DNA of 59,796 bases from Tissierella praeacuta DSM 18095. Lineage in GTDB: Bacteria > Bacillota > Clostridia > Tissierellales > Tissierellaceae. The DNA lies in NCBI RefSeq assembly GCF_900128955.1, contig NZ_FQTY01000016.1:1-59796 (forward strand). The letters are read 5' to 3'. Both the position numbers and the translations under genes were made by a program. Shown one piece after another: positions 20,843 through 30,445 of this stretch. Each line of letters begins with the position of its first letter. Position 1 is the first letter of the stretch. Below the pieces are notes generated by a model, which was not told the DNA's origin, ran no database searches, and saw only the letters and a list, made by a program, of their open reading frames with translations.

Positions 20843-21577
20843 ATGAAATTACTTATTATCAAAAAAAAGCATATTAGAATATTGGCATTGGTATTATGTA
20901 TAGCCTTAATCTTAATCTATAATTTATTAAAGCAATTTAGAACTATGCCAGTAAGTTATTTGCCAATATCAAATAAGATCATAGCCATAGATCCAGGTCA
21001 TGGAGGTGTGGATCCAGGAGCAGTAAGTAAAAATGGGATTAAAGAAGATGAAATAAATTTAGCGATATCTTTAAAATTAAAACGACTGATTGAACAAAGT
21101 GGGGGAATAGTTTTTATGACTAGGACAACAGATAAGGCCCTATATACATCGGAATCTAAGACACTTAGACAAATGAAAACAGAAGATTTAAAAAAGAGAA
21201 AAGAAGTTATAGAGAATAGTGGTAGTGAAATACTTATATCCATACATCTAAACAGTTTCACTAAATCTTCTTACTATGGAGCTCAGACATTTTATAAAAG
21301 TGGTTCTTTAGAAGGAGAAAAATTAGCATCTATAATACAAGAAGAGTTGAGAAATGTATTGGATAAGAATAATAAAAGACAGCCACAAAAAAGAGATGAT
21401 GTATATATATTAAATGAAGTTAGTATGCCTGCTGCCCTAGTTGAATGCGGTTTTTTATCAAATACAATAGAAGAAAAGTTATTAGTAGATGAATCATATC
21501 AGGAAAAAATAGCTTGGTCAATATATGTAGGGATAATGAATTATTTCAATAACACAAATATAAATCATGAGTTTTGA
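20843..21577 (+). CDS. cwlD: N-acetylmuramoyl-L-alanine amidase CwlD
   Basis: CwlD makes the muramic-delta-lactam of spore cortex with PdaA. The 244-residue protein has an N-terminal membrane anchor or signal (about residues 10-28) and an Amidase_3 domain: zinc-site IAIDPGHGGVDPGA near 48, EILISIHLNS near 132 and catalytic-Glu motif ALVECGFLSN near 200. Position after rpsI is common in spore-forming Firmicutes. ATAGGAGGG precedes the ATG. Confidence 0.9.
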   Translation: MKLLIIKKKHIRILALVLCIALILIYNLLKQFRTMPVSYLPISNKIIAIDPGHGGVDPGAVSKNGIKEDEINLAISLKLKRLIEQSGGIVFMTRTTDKALYTSESKTLRQMKTEDLKKRKEVIENSGSEILISIHLNSFTKSSYYGAQTFYKSGSLEGEKLASIIQEELRNVLDKNNKRQPQKRDDVYILNEVSMPAALVECGFLSNTIEEKLLVDESYQEKIAWSIYVGIMNYFNNTNINHEF

Positions 21578-21592
21578 GATGTTGATAAAAAT

Positions 21593-21720
21593 TGTGGATA
21601 AGCTAAATAATTGTGAATAATTGATAATAGACATTTATAAATATTAGAGAAATTAATACTTAGGAGAGAATAAGGAGTTTACATAAATTATCCACGGACA
21701 ATTGTGGATAATGTGGATAA
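21593..21720 (+). promoter_or_regulatory. Cluster of DnaA-box-like sequences
   Basis: TGTGGATAA, a perfect DnaA box, occurs at 21593-21601, 21703-21711 and 21712-21720. The last two are directly back to back. TGTGAATAA (21612-21620) and TTATCCACG (21688-21696, opposite strand) are one-mismatch boxes. ATTATCCAC at 21687-21695 and GTGGATAAT at 21704-21712 form a 9-bp inverted repeat. The cluster fills the gap between cwlD and gcvT, with no dnaA or dnaN nearby. Confidence 0.65.
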
Positions 21721-21834
21721 AGTGAATAAAAAATAAGTTGCTAAATTTTTGTCAAGGATATAAAAATGCTGTCTAACATTGTAAATATCTTATTTATAAG
21801 ATTTTAATCAAGTAATTTCAACTTAATAACGGTA

Positions 21835-21863
21835 TTGCATATTTTTAACTCCTCTTGTATAAT
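21835..21863 (+). promoter_or_regulatory. Candidate promoter of the gcv operon
   Basis: TTGCAT (21835-21840) and TATAAT (21858-21863) are 17 bases apart, about 115 bases before gcvT. The stretch 21577-21978 shows no glycine-riboswitch core that I can recognise. Confidence 0.6.
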
Positions 21864-21978
21864 TAAGGCATACTACAATATCATAACAACTACTTATCTA
21901 TGAATAAAATCAGTTTAAATTTTAGATAATAGGGTAAGATATTTGTAGATATGAAAAAATAAGGGAAGGAGTGGTTAA

Positions 21979-23076
21979 ATGGAAGCAAAGAAAACCCCAT
22001 TATATGATGAACACGTAGGTTTAGGAGGAAAAGTTGTTGATTATGCAGGATGGTATCTTCCAGTACAATACGAGGGTTTAATTGCAGAACATGAAGCTGT
22101 TAGAAATGCTGTAGGTTTATTTGATGTATCCCATATGGGTGAAATCACTGTTAAAGGAAAGGACGCTTTAGCATTCGTGGATTATCTTATGACAAATGAT
22201 ATTTCTAAGGTTGTAGATAACCAAATAGTCTATACTTTTATGTGTGCACCTGATGGGGGAGTAGTAGATGACCTATTAGTATATAGATTAGCTCATGATG
22301 ATTATTACCTAGTAGTAAATGCTTCAAATACGGCAAAGGATTACAAATGGATATTAGAGCAAAAAGGTAATTTTGACGTAGAAATCACTAATATTTCCGA
22401 TACTGTTGGAGAAGTAGCAATACAAGGACCTTTAGCACAAAAGGTATTACAAAAATTAACAAAAACTGATTTAAATACAATTACGTTCTTTACATTAAAT
22501 AGAAAAGTAGATATTAATGGAGTAGAGTGTATGGTTTCCAGAACTGGATATACTGGAGAAGATGGTTTTGAAGTTTATACAACTAATGAAGGTATAGTAA
22601 AGGTATGGAAAGATATACTTGAAGCAGGAAAAGAAGAAGGCATTAAACCTTGTGGGTTAGGATGTAGAGATACACTTAGATTTGAGGCTTCATTGCCATT
22701 ATACGGGCATGAAATTTCAGCTGAAATAAATCCTTTAGAGGGTGGATTTAAATATTTTGTGAAGCTTGACAAAGCATCAGATTTTATAGGTAAGGAAGCT
22801 CTTAACAAGCAATGGAAAGAAGGACTTAAGAGAAAATTAGCAGGATTTGAAATGATTGATAGAGGAATTCCAAGAGAAGGATATGAAATACAAAAAGATG
22901 GCAAGGTAATAGGACATGTTACTACAGGATATATGTCACCAACTCTTAAGAAAAATATTGGTAATGCACTTATTTCACCTGAATATACAGAGTTAGGAAC
23001 AGAAATTGATATCATGATTAGAAATAAGCCAGCTAAAGCAAAAATAATTAGCAAAAAATTCTTAAATAACAAATAA
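21979..23076 (+). CDS. gcvT: Glycine cleavage T protein (aminomethyltransferase)
   Basis: GcvT moves the methylene unit from aminomethyl-lipoyl GcvH to tetrahydrofolate and releases ammonia. The 365-residue protein has YAGWYLPVQYEG near the N-terminus, GLFDVSHMGEI near 50, SRTGYTGEDGFEVY near 185 and GLGCRDTLRFEASLPLYG near 225, all conserved. GGAAGGAGTG precedes the ATG. First gene of a five-gene operon. Confidence 0.98.
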   Translation: MEAKKTPLYDEHVGLGGKVVDYAGWYLPVQYEGLIAEHEAVRNAVGLFDVSHMGEITVKGKDALAFVDYLMTNDISKVVDNQIVYTFMCAPDGGVVDDLLVYRLAHDDYYLVVNASNTAKDYKWILEQKGNFDVEITNISDTVGEVAIQGPLAQKVLQKLTKTDLNTITFFTLNRKVDINGVECMVSRTGYTGEDGFEVYTTNEGIVKVWKDILEAGKEEGIKPCGLGCRDTLRFEASLPLYGHEISAEINPLEGGFKYFVKLDKASDFIGKEALNKQWKEGLKRKLAGFEMIDRGIPREGYEIQKDGKVIGHVTTGYMSPTLKKNIGNALISPEYTELGTEIDIMIRNKPAKAKIISKKFLNNK

Positions 23077-23107
23077 TAAATTAATAATAAATTAGGAGGG
23101 TTAAAAG

Positions 23108-23491
23108 ATGAAAGTTGTAAAAGGATTACATTATACTAAGGATCATGAATGGGTAAAATTAGAAGGGAATTTAGGAGTTATAGGTGTTGCAGACTATGCA
23201 CAACATCATCTAGGAGATATAGTATATGTAGAGCTTCCAGAAGTTGATGATGAAATTGAAAAAGAAGAAGCTTTTTCAGCTGTAGAATCAGTTAAAGCAG
23301 CTGCGGATATTTATATGCCAGTAAGTGGAAAAGTAGTGGAAGTTAATGAAGAATTAATAGATGACCCTGCTCTTTTAAATGCTGATCCATATGAAAACTG
23401 GATGATTAAAGTAGAGATGACTAATAAAGATGAATTAGAAGAATTAATGACAAGTGAGGAATATGAAAAGTTTTTAGCTGAGGAGGAATAA
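23108..23491 (+). CDS. gcvH: Glycine cleavage H protein
   Basis: GcvH is the lipoylated carrier that shuttles the aminomethyl group between P, T and L proteins. The 127-residue protein has [24 protein letters not shown] and the lipoyl-lysine motif in [14 protein letters not shown] (Lys about residue 63), then [22 protein letters not shown] precedes the start. Confidence 0.98.
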   Translation: MKVVKGLHYTKDHEWVKLEGNLGVIGVADYAQHHLGDIVYVELPEVDDEIEKEEAFSAVESVKAAADIYMPVSGKVVEVNEELIDDPALLNADPYENWMIKVEMTNKDELEELMTSEEYEKFLAEEE

Positions 23492-23494
23492 AAT

Positions 23495-24841
23495 ATGTTT
23501 CCATATATAGCAACCACTCACGAAGACGAGCAGGAAATGCTAAAATCTATAGGACTTAATTCTTTAAGAGATTTATTTAGCGATATTCCTGAGGATATGA
23601 GATTAAATAGAGAATTAAACTTGCCTAAGGCAAAGAGTGAACTGGAAGTTAGTTCATATTTGAGTTCATTAGCAAAAAAGAACTGTTCAACTAGTGAAAT
23701 GCCTTGTTTCCTTGGTGCAGGAGCATATGATCATTATATTCCTTCAATAATAAATCATATTATTTCAAGGTCAGAATTCTATACATCATATACTCCATAC
23801 CAACCAGAAATAAGTCAAGGGACATTACAGTATATATTTGAATTCCAGACACTTATATGTAATTTAACTGGGATGGATGTTGCCAATGCTTCATTATATG
23901 ATAGTGGAACTGCTATTACTGAAGCTGCTTTAATGGCGGCAGCAACTTCAAGAAAAGACGAGATTATAATATCTAAGACAGTAAGACCAGAGTCCATACA
24001 GGTTCTAAAAACTTATGCACATGTACAGGGACTAAAGGTTATAGAAGTTGATATGAAAGATGGAGTTACTGATTTAGAAGAATTAGAAAGCAAATTAAAT
24101 GATAATACTGCAGCAGTTATAGTTCAAAGTCCAAACTTCTTCGGTATAATCGAGGATTTAAAGGCAACAGGAGAAATTACACATAAGGCTAAGAAAGCTA
24201 GCTTTATAGCATCTGTTGACCCAATATCTCTTGCTATCTTAAAAAAACCAGGTGAACTAGGTGTTGATGTAGTAGTAGGAGAAGCTCAAGGTATGGGTAT
24301 ACCTTTATCATTTGGTGGACCATATTTAGGATTTATAGCTACTAAATCTGAATATATGAGAAAGTTACCTGGTAGAATCGTTGGACAGACAGAAGATAAA
24401 GATGGTAAAAGATCTTTTGTTTTAACACTTACAGCTAGAGAACAACATATAAGAAGAGAAAAAGCTACTTCTAATATATGCTCAAATCAGGGCTTAAATG
24501 TATTGGCAGCAACTATCTATATGGTAACTCTAGGAAAAGAAGGGTTAAAAGAAGTTGCTCTTCAAAGTACAAAGAAAGCTCATTATGCTTTTGAAAAACT
24601 TACTAAATCTGGCAAATATAAACCACTTTTTGATAAACCGTTCTTTAAAGAATTTGCTATTACATCTGATATAGATGCTGATAATATAAATCAAGAATTA
24701 ATAAAGGAAAAAATAATAGGTGGATATCACCTAGGTAAAGATTATCCCCAATTTAAAAATGCTGTCCTATATGCAGTAACAGAAAAGAGGACAAAAGAGG
24801 AAATAGATAGATTAAGTAGTGTATTGGAGGGGATAAAATGA
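23495..24841 (+). CDS. gcvPA: Glycine dehydrogenase (decarboxylating) subunit 1
   Basis: The N-terminal half of the split PLP-dependent P protein, which decarboxylates glycine. The 448-residue protein begins [20 protein letters not shown], with [13 protein letters not shown] near 70, [14 protein letters not shown] near 95 and [19 protein letters not shown] near 330. GAGGAGGAA precedes the ATG. It overlaps gcvPB by 4 bases, fitting an alpha2-beta2 enzyme made in equal amounts. Confidence 0.98.
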   Translation: MFPYIATTHEDEQEMLKSIGLNSLRDLFSDIPEDMRLNRELNLPKAKSELEVSSYLSSLAKKNCSTSEMPCFLGAGAYDHYIPSIINHIISRSEFYTSYTPYQPEISQGTLQYIFEFQTLICNLTGMDVANASLYDSGTAITEAALMAAATSRKDEIIISKTVRPESIQVLKTYAHVQGLKVIEVDMKDGVTDLEELESKLNDNTAAVIVQSPNFFGIIEDLKATGEITHKAKKASFIASVDPISLAILKKPGELGVDVVVGEAQGMGIPLSFGGPYLGFIATKSEYMRKLPGRIVGQTEDKDGKRSFVLTLTAREQHIRREKATSNICSNQGLNVLAATIYMVTLGKEGLKEVALQSTKKAHYAFEKLTKSGKYKPLFDKPFFKEFAITSDIDADNINQELIKEKIIGGYHLGKDYPQFKNAVLYAVTEKRTKEEIDRLSSVLEGIK

Positions 24842-26292
24842 GAAAGTATGATAAACTAATATTTGAATTATCTAAACCAGGAAGAAAGGCATATAATCTT
24901 CCAGCACTAGATGTAGAAGATAAAGACATAAATGATTTTATTCCACAAGAATTTTTATCTGAGACTGAACTTAACTTTCCAGAGTTGTCTGAGGTTGATG
25001 TAATTAGACACTATACAAATTTATCAAATAAAAATTATGGTGTAGATACTGGCTTTTATCCATTAGGCTCATGTACCATGAAATATAATCCGAAAATTAA
25101 TGAGGATACATGTAGGTATGATGGATTTGCAAATCTTCATCCATATCAATCAGAATGTTGTACTCAAGGTGCGTTACAATTAATGTACGAATTAGATAAA
25201 TCCTTATCTGAAATAGCTGGTATGGATAAAATGAGTTTACAACCAGCAGCTGGTGCTCATGGTGAGTTAACTGGTATCATGGTTATTAAAGCATATCATG
25301 AAAAAAATGGAGATTTCAAGAGAAACAAAATCATAGTTCCAGACTCAGCTCATGGTACAAACCCAGCTACAGCAGCAATGGCTGGATATAAAATAGTAGA
25401 AGTTAAGTCAACTAAAGATGGATTGGTAGACTTAGAAGCACTTAAAGCTGTAGTAGGAGATGATACAGCAGGATTAATGCTTACAAACCCAAATACTCTT
25501 GGTATATTTGATAAGCATATTAAGGAAATCGCTAAAATTGTTCATGATGCTGGAGGACAATTATACTATGATGGAGCAAATGCAAATGCTATCTTAGGTC
25601 ATGCAAGACCAGGAGATATGGGATTTGATGTAGTTCACTTTAACATTCATAAAACCTTCTCAACACCTCATGGTGGTGGCGGGCCAGGTTCAGGACCAAT
25701 AGGAGTTAAAAAGCATCTTGAAGAATTTTTACCAGTTCCAGTGGTACAAAAAGATGGAGATAGATATTATCTAGATTATAATGTACCACATACCATAGGC
25801 AAGGTTAAAGATTTCTTTGGACATTTTGGTATATTAGTTAGGGCATACACTTATATCCTAATAATGGGTAGTGACGGATTGAAGAAAGCTAGTGAAATAG
25901 CTGTATTAAATGCTAATTACATGGCTAATAAGTTAAAAGATCATTACTATTTACCAATAGATACTTTATTCAAGCATGAATTTGTATTGGGCGGATTAAA
26001 GGACACATTGTCTGAAGTAACTACATTGGATATAGCTAAGAGATTACTTGATAAAGGCTATCATCCACCAACAGTATACTTCCCATTAATCATTAACCAA
26101 GCAATTATGATTGAACCAACAGAAACTGAATCTAAAGAAACACTTGATGAATTTATAGATGCTATGATTGAGATTTCTAAAGAGGCAAGTGAAAATCCAC
26201 AATTATTGAAGGATGCGCCTCTTAATACTATTGTAAGTAGACCAGATGAAACAAAAGCAGCAAGAAATCCTGTGCTTAAATACGAAGGGTAG
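24838..26292 (+). CDS. gcvPB: Glycine dehydrogenase (decarboxylating) subunit 2
   Basis: The C-terminal half of the split P protein, carrying the PLP lysine in [20 protein letters not shown] (Lys about residue 273). [17 protein letters not shown] near 80 and [16 protein letters not shown] near 170 are also diagnostic. 484 residues. The start ATG lies inside the gcvPA stop (ATGA), behind GGAGGGG. Confidence 0.98.
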   Translation: MRKYDKLIFELSKPGRKAYNLPALDVEDKDINDFIPQEFLSETELNFPELSEVDVIRHYTNLSNKNYGVDTGFYPLGSCTMKYNPKINEDTCRYDGFANLHPYQSECCTQGALQLMYELDKSLSEIAGMDKMSLQPAAGAHGELTGIMVIKAYHEKNGDFKRNKIIVPDSAHGTNPATAAMAGYKIVEVKSTKDGLVDLEALKAVVGDDTAGLMLTNPNTLGIFDKHIKEIAKIVHDAGGQLYYDGANANAILGHARPGDMGFDVVHFNIHKTFSTPHGGGGPGSGPIGVKKHLEEFLPVPVVQKDGDRYYLDYNVPHTIGKVKDFFGHFGILVRAYTYILIMGSDGLKKASEIAVLNANYMANKLKDHYYLPIDTLFKHEFVLGGLKDTLSEVTTLDIAKRLLDKGYHPPTVYFPLIINQAIMIEPTETESKETLDEFIDAMIEISKEASENPQLLKDAPLNTIVSRPDETKAARNPVLKYEG

Positions 26293-26301
26293 GTGTACTA
26301 T

Positions 26302-27711
26302 TTGACTAAAACTATTGCCGTTATAGGAGCAGGTCCAGGAGGCTATGTAGCAGCAATAAGAGGAGCTCAACTTGGTGCTGATATAATCTTAATAGAGAAT
26401 AGAGAAGTAGGGGGTACATGCCTTAATCGAGGCTGTATCCCTACTAAAACTTATTTTAGAAATGCAGAGATTATGTCCAATTTTAGAAGAGCTGCTGAAT
26501 TTGGAATTACAGCAGGTGAATTTAAAATGGATGGAAAAGCACTACAAGAGAGAAAAAATAAAGTTGTAAATACTTTAGTAGGAGGTATTGAACAACTTAT
26601 ATCCTCTTATAAAAACATAGAATTTTTACGTGGGACAGCTAATATAAAAGATAAAAATAATATTTCTGTAGCTTTAAAGGATGGAAGTACAAAGGAAATA
26701 ACAGTAGATAATATAGTTATTGCTACAGGCTCTAAACCTCAAATGACTGAAACAAAAGGAGTAGATTTAGAAGGTGTAATTACATCAGATGAACTTCTAG
26801 AGATGGAAGAAATTCCAGAAACTCTAATTGTAGTAGGTGGTGGAGTAATAGGGTTAGAATTTGCAAGTATTTATCAGGAATTAGGTTCAAAAGTAATTCT
26901 CTTAGCGTCCAGGATTTTAAAGGATGCAGACAAGGAGATTTCAAGAAGACTTGTACCAATGTTAAAGAAACAAGGAATTGAAACCTATGTTGATATTAGA
27001 GCTAAGGAAATTACAAAAGAAGGGGACAAACTTAGAGTATTAGCAAAATATAAAGAAAAAGATGAAGAAATAGAGGTAATAGGTGATAAGGTGCTTATTG
27101 CATCAGGAAGAGGTCCTGTAATGGAAGGATTAAATCTTGATGTATTAGGAATTAAATATGATGATAAAGGTGTTTTTGTAAATAATGAGTTTGAGACCAA
27201 TATAGAAGGTATATATGCTATAGGAGATGTAAATAGAGGAGTTCAATTAGCTCATGTAGCATCCGCTCAAGGTGTATATGTAATGGAAAAGATAATGGGT
27301 CATACACCAGATATCAATCTAGATATCTATCCAAACTGTGTATTTACAATGAATGAAGTAGCCCATGTAGGTTATACGGAAGAAGAACTTAAAGAAAAAG
27401 GAATACCTTATAAGGCAAGTAAGTTTATGTTTGCAGCCAACGGAAAAGCTTTATCCTTAGGAGAAGGAGAAGGTATAATAAAAATACTTGCTGGGGAAGA
27501 AGATAAAAAGGTTCTAGGAGTTCATATACTTGGACCTCATGCAAATGATTTAATTGCAGAGGGAGCATTAGCAATAGCTAATGACTTAGATATCTATAGT
27601 ATAATGAGAACAATTCATGCCCATCCAACTCTTTCAGAAACATTTTATGAAGCGACATTAGGATTAGAAAATCAAGCGATTCATATAGCACCACCAAGAA
27701 AAAGAAGATAG
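26302..27711 (+). CDS. lpdA: Dihydrolipoyl dehydrogenase (L protein)
   Basis: The FAD enzyme that reoxidises dihydrolipoyl-GcvH with NAD. The FAD site is IAVIGAGPGGYVAAI, the redox disulfide is GGTCLNRGCIPTK, the NAD site is VVGGGVIGLEFASI, and the catalytic His motif is HAHPTLSE near the end. The frame opens at GTG 26293, but GGTAGGTG fits the TTG at 26302, which gives MTKTIAVIGAG (469 residues). Last gene of the gcv operon. Confidence 0.95.
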   Translation: MTKTIAVIGAGPGGYVAAIRGAQLGADIILIENREVGGTCLNRGCIPTKTYFRNAEIMSNFRRAAEFGITAGEFKMDGKALQERKNKVVNTLVGGIEQLISSYKNIEFLRGTANIKDKNNISVALKDGSTKEITVDNIVIATGSKPQMTETKGVDLEGVITSDELLEMEEIPETLIVVGGGVIGLEFASIYQELGSKVILLASRILKDADKEISRRLVPMLKKQGIETYVDIRAKEITKEGDKLRVLAKYKEKDEEIEVIGDKVLIASGRGPVMEGLNLDVLGIKYDDKGVFVNNEFETNIEGIYAIGDVNRGVQLAHVASAQGVYVMEKIMGHTPDINLDIYPNCVFTMNEVAHVGYTEEELKEKGIPYKASKFMFAANGKALSLGEGEGIIKILAGEEDKKVLGVHILGPHANDLIAEGALAIANDLDIYSIMRTIHAHPTLSETFYEATLGLENQAIHIAPPRKRR

Positions 27712-27732
27712 CATATGCTATCTTCTTTTTCT
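27702..27732 (+). terminator. Intrinsic terminator of the gcv operon
   Basis: AAGAAGATAGCAT and ATGCTATCTTCTT form a near-perfect palindrome overlapping the lpdA stop codon, followed by TTTTCT. Confidence 0.9.
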
Positions 27733-27857
27733 ATCTAATGATTTAGTTAAAAATAAATATTATATATTAAAATTATCATTGGATTTATTTATACCTATTA
27801 AAAAGTTTTATTTAAGAATTAAAAGATTTAAAATGTATTAGGAAAATTTAATATTAC

Positions 27858-27925
27858 AAAGACTCTAGTGAGATAAATTGCCTTATTCATTATAAGGGGA
27901 GCATTATTACCATACTAGGGTCTTT
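27858..27925 (+). ncRNA. Possible structured RNA before the sigma-factor gene
   Basis: AAAGACTCTAGT (27858-27869) pairs with ACTAGGGTCTTT (27914-27925) with one G-T pair. Inside lies a second stem, CCTTAT (27881-27886) with ATAAGG (27892-27897). A T-rich stretch (TTTTGCTTTTCT) follows, so the outer stem could be a terminator or the closing stem of a small RNA. I do not recognise a known family. The rest of the 390-base gap is AT-rich with no gene. Confidence 0.4.
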
Positions 27926-28104
27926 TGCTTTTCTATAATAAGATTTGAAATAAAAGGTAATTGGATATTTGTAATACTATAAATAAATTTTTCCATCTTT
28001 TTATGATAAAATTTAAAATAATATGTAATGGAATCGAAAAGTTACCGTATTAACATATGAGATTAGTTTTACTTAGCTAAGTGAAGAAAGGAGGTTTTAA
28101 AAAA

Positions 28105-28686
28105 TTGCAACAAGTTGCATTAATAGATATTTTAGATAAAAAACAATCAGAAAAACATCTTTATAGGGAAAGAGATTTTGGTTATATTTTTGAAACATAT
28201 TATAAAAGAGTATATAACTATGTATATTATCGCATCAATGCTTATCATGCAGCAGAAGATTTAACAAGTCAGGTTTTTGAGAAGGCAATGGTCAAGATAG
28301 ATACTTACTCCGAAGAAAAGGCACAATTTGAGGTATGGTTATTTGCCATAGCTAGAAATGTGGTAAATGATTATTTTAGAGAGTTAAAAAAATGCAAATT
28401 ATTTTCAATTGATAAAATTAAAGACTTAATATCTAATATAGGAACACCAGAAAACATAATTGAGATAGAAGAAACAAATAATGAACTTTTAGAAGCATTA
28501 AAAATTTTAGATGAAAGAGAAAGAAATATTGTAGCACTTAAATTTGGTGCAAATTTAAAAAATGTAGAAATTGCAGAAGTATTGGATATAACTGAAAGTA
28601 ATGTTGGTGTAATTCTCTATCGTACAATGAAAAAGTTAAAAAGAAAATTGGAAAGAGGGGATGAATTTGAACAAAAAGAACATTGA
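28105..28686 (+). CDS. ECF-type RNA polymerase sigma factor
   Basis: The protein has region 2 (YKRVYNYVYYRINAYHAAEDLTSQVFEKAM, then WLFAIARNVVNDYFRE) and region 4 (LDERERNIVALKFGANLKNVEIAEVLDITESNVGVILYRTMKKLKRKL), the two-domain layout of an extracytoplasmic-function sigma factor. The frame opens at GTG 28081, but that lies before AAAGGAGGT (28087-28095); the TTG at 28105 is correctly spaced, giving 193 residues. It overlaps the next gene, a likely anti-sigma factor. Confidence 0.88.
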   Translation: MQQVALIDILDKKQSEKHLYRERDFGYIFETYYKRVYNYVYYRINAYHAAEDLTSQVFEKAMVKIDTYSEEKAQFEVWLFAIARNVVNDYFRELKKCKLFSIDKIKDLISNIGTPENIIEIEETNNELLEALKILDERERNIVALKFGANLKNVEIAEVLDITESNVGVILYRTMKKLKRKLERGDEFEQKEH

Positions 28687-29638
28687 AGATAGATTTTCCA
28701 TAGATATAGATGATTATCTCAATGGTAAAGAACCTCCAAACTATTTTGAAGAGGAATATAAAGAACTTTTGCAATTGGGAAAATTATTATCTCATAAGGA
28801 CTTTAGTAAGAATAGTAACAAAGAGGAAATATTTAATAAGACTTTAAAAAATATTAATGAATATGGAGGAAAAGATAATATGAAAAAATCAAGTAAATTT
28901 AAACATCCAATGGTGAAGGTGGCTTCAGTTGCTTTAGTATGTATACTAGGTGTTTCTACTATGAGAACATCCTTTGCACAAGAATTAGTAGATAAAGTAG
29001 TACGAACTATAACTCTTGGACATGTAACAGTAATAGAGGAAGAATCTGTAGAATCCCTTCCAGTTCCAGAGGAACTTAAAGGCAAAATCTTTGATAAACA
29101 TGGGAAACCAATAGAAGTATTTTTAGGAGATAAAACTCAAAAAATGTATACAGCTGATGGAGAAGAGATTGGCGGCTTTAGTGCTGATGAGAGTGGTAAT
29201 ATAGAGATAGTAACAGCTGATGAAAAAGAAAAGAGAAGAGAAATAAAAGACTTAATAGTTAAAAATCCCAGTGAATTAAATAATCATACTTGTTTCGATG
29301 TTAAACTTCCTAGCTATTTGCCAAATGGATATAAATTTGATAGAGCTGAATTTTTTAGAGAAAATGAGAATGATATCGTCGAGAATAGTAAATATATTGC
29401 TTTGTTCTTTACTAATGATAAAACTGGAGAATATATATATATGCAGCAAAGATTTGCTGATGAAGAAACTGCATATGAAACTGGAGCAAAAAAGGTTGAA
29501 AAGATAAATATTAATGGTGTAGATGCTTTACTATATGATAATAATCTTGACTGGGAAGATAATGGTGTTATTTATATGTTAAATGGAAGAGGTATTGCGA
29601 AAGATGAATTAATAAAGATGGGAGAATCCTTTAAATAG
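28667..29638 (+). CDS. Probable anti-sigma factor with DUF4367-like domain
   Basis: The protein has a charged cytoplasmic N-terminus (about 75 residues), one membrane helix (VKVASVALVCILGVSTM) and a large extracytoplasmic part. The C-terminus (KLPSYLPNGYKFDRAEFF, then EKININGVDALLYD) resembles DUF4367 domains of clostridial membrane anti-sigma proteins. It overlaps the sigma gene by about 20 bases. ATG 28661 touches AGAGGGG, so TTG 28667 is preferred. A second GGAGG-ATG pair at 28880 could give a shorter form. The signal sensed is unknown. Confidence 0.7.
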   Translation: MNKKNIEDRFSIDIDDYLNGKEPPNYFEEEYKELLQLGKLLSHKDFSKNSNKEEIFNKTLKNINEYGGKDNMKKSSKFKHPMVKVASVALVCILGVSTMRTSFAQELVDKVVRTITLGHVTVIEEESVESLPVPEELKGKIFDKHGKPIEVFLGDKTQKMYTADGEEIGGFSADESGNIEIVTADEKEKRREIKDLIVKNPSELNNHTCFDVKLPSYLPNGYKFDRAEFFRENENDIVENSKYIALFFTNDKTGEYIYMQQRFADEETAYETGAKKVEKININGVDALLYDNNLDWEDNGVIYMLNGRGIAKDELIKMGESFK

Positions 29639-29645
29639 TTATACA

Positions 29646-29681
29646 AAAACTCTCTATAGACATGGTTCTATGGGGAGTTTT
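29646..29681 (+). terminator. Intrinsic terminator after the anti-sigma gene
   Basis: AAAACTC(TCTATAGA) pairs with (TCTATGGG)GAGTTTT. The T-run is short. Confidence 0.75.
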
Positions 29682-30000
29682 ATATTAATATAAAAGGATT
29701 TTTTTATATTATAATATCAAATAAAATCCAAATATTTATTATATATACTAAAGTAAATTAAAAGTCTTAGAGATATTGATAGATTATTATTTAACTATAT
29801 GTTTATAATGGTAAATAATATTATATAAGTTTTCTCAGAAAGGAATAAGGATAAATTATGAATAAGAAAAAACTTATATTGAAAGATATAATAATGAAAA
29901 TAGATAAACTGTTAAAAAGATAGATAATATTAGAGATTGTGTCAATATTGACTATAGTGTAATTATATTATATACTTAGAATTATAATTAAATATTTATG

Positions 30001-30156
30001 TAAAGGTGTAGAAAAAAATTATCTACTTAAAAGGGAAATAGGTTAAAATCCTATACGGTCCCGCCGCTGTAATGGGGAGAGATTTAAAATTAATGTCACT
30101 GATTATTTGGGAAGACTTTAAATTTTTATGAACCAGAGTCAGAAGACCTGCCTTTA
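30001..30156 (+). promoter_or_regulatory. Cobalamin riboswitch
   Basis: The region carries the B12-box signature: AAGGGAAATAGGTTAAAATC, then ACGGTCCCGCCGCTGTAA, then GTCACTG in place of the usual GCCACTG, GGGAAGACTT, and GAACCAGAGTCAGAAGACCT. Order and spacing match adenosylcobalamin riboswitches. A terminator follows at 30251-30283, so control is probably transcriptional. About 330 bases of gene-free AT-rich DNA precede it. Only a 21-codon frame at 29858 lies there, and I do not trust it. Confidence 0.93.
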
Positions 30157-30250
30157 CTTATGCACTAGGAAACTCTACGGTGAATAGGGGGTGTTAAAGC
30201 GGATTTTTAGTATATGACGAATTGTATTATGATCCGTCTATTTTTCGTGC

Positions 30251-30283
30251 CTCCCAAAATATTTTAGATTTGGGAGATTTTTT
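30251..30283 (+). terminator. Terminator in the riboswitch leader
   Basis: CTCCCAAA (30251-30258) pairs with TTTGGGAG (30269-30276), followed by ATTTTTT. It lies about 95 bases after the aptamer and is the probable expression platform. Between it and the next gene (30287-30445) is a leader with a small GGGAA/TTCCC hairpin but no convincing coding frame. Confidence 0.85.
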
Positions 30284-30445
30284 ATAATGAATAGAAAGTT
30301 TTATTTTTATCTCTTTATTTTAAAACTTGATTTATATGGATCCTGACAGTCTGTGGGAAGCTTTGATTCCCTAAGATGTAGGTGAAAAACTAATTTTAAT
30401 TCGGTGATGGATATTTTTTATATTATTAATAAGGGAGGAATATTT

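Noticed and set aside
21593-21720. Chromosomal origin of replication
   Set aside because: The DnaA boxes are real, but there is no dnaA/dnaN, no clear AT-rich unwinding element beyond background, and the neighbours are not origin genes.
21577-21978. Glycine riboswitch before gcvT
   Set aside because: I looked for the conserved glycine aptamer segments and did not find them; only DnaA boxes and a promoter are visible.
29858-29923. 21-codon frame MNKKKLILKDIIMKIDKLLKR
   Set aside because: The ribosome binding site is weak, no family is recognised, and low-complexity AT-rich DNA gives such frames by chance.
30287-30346. Short frame starting MNRKFYFYLF after the riboswitch terminator
   Set aside because: No ribosome binding site; the start lies directly in the T-tract of the terminator.
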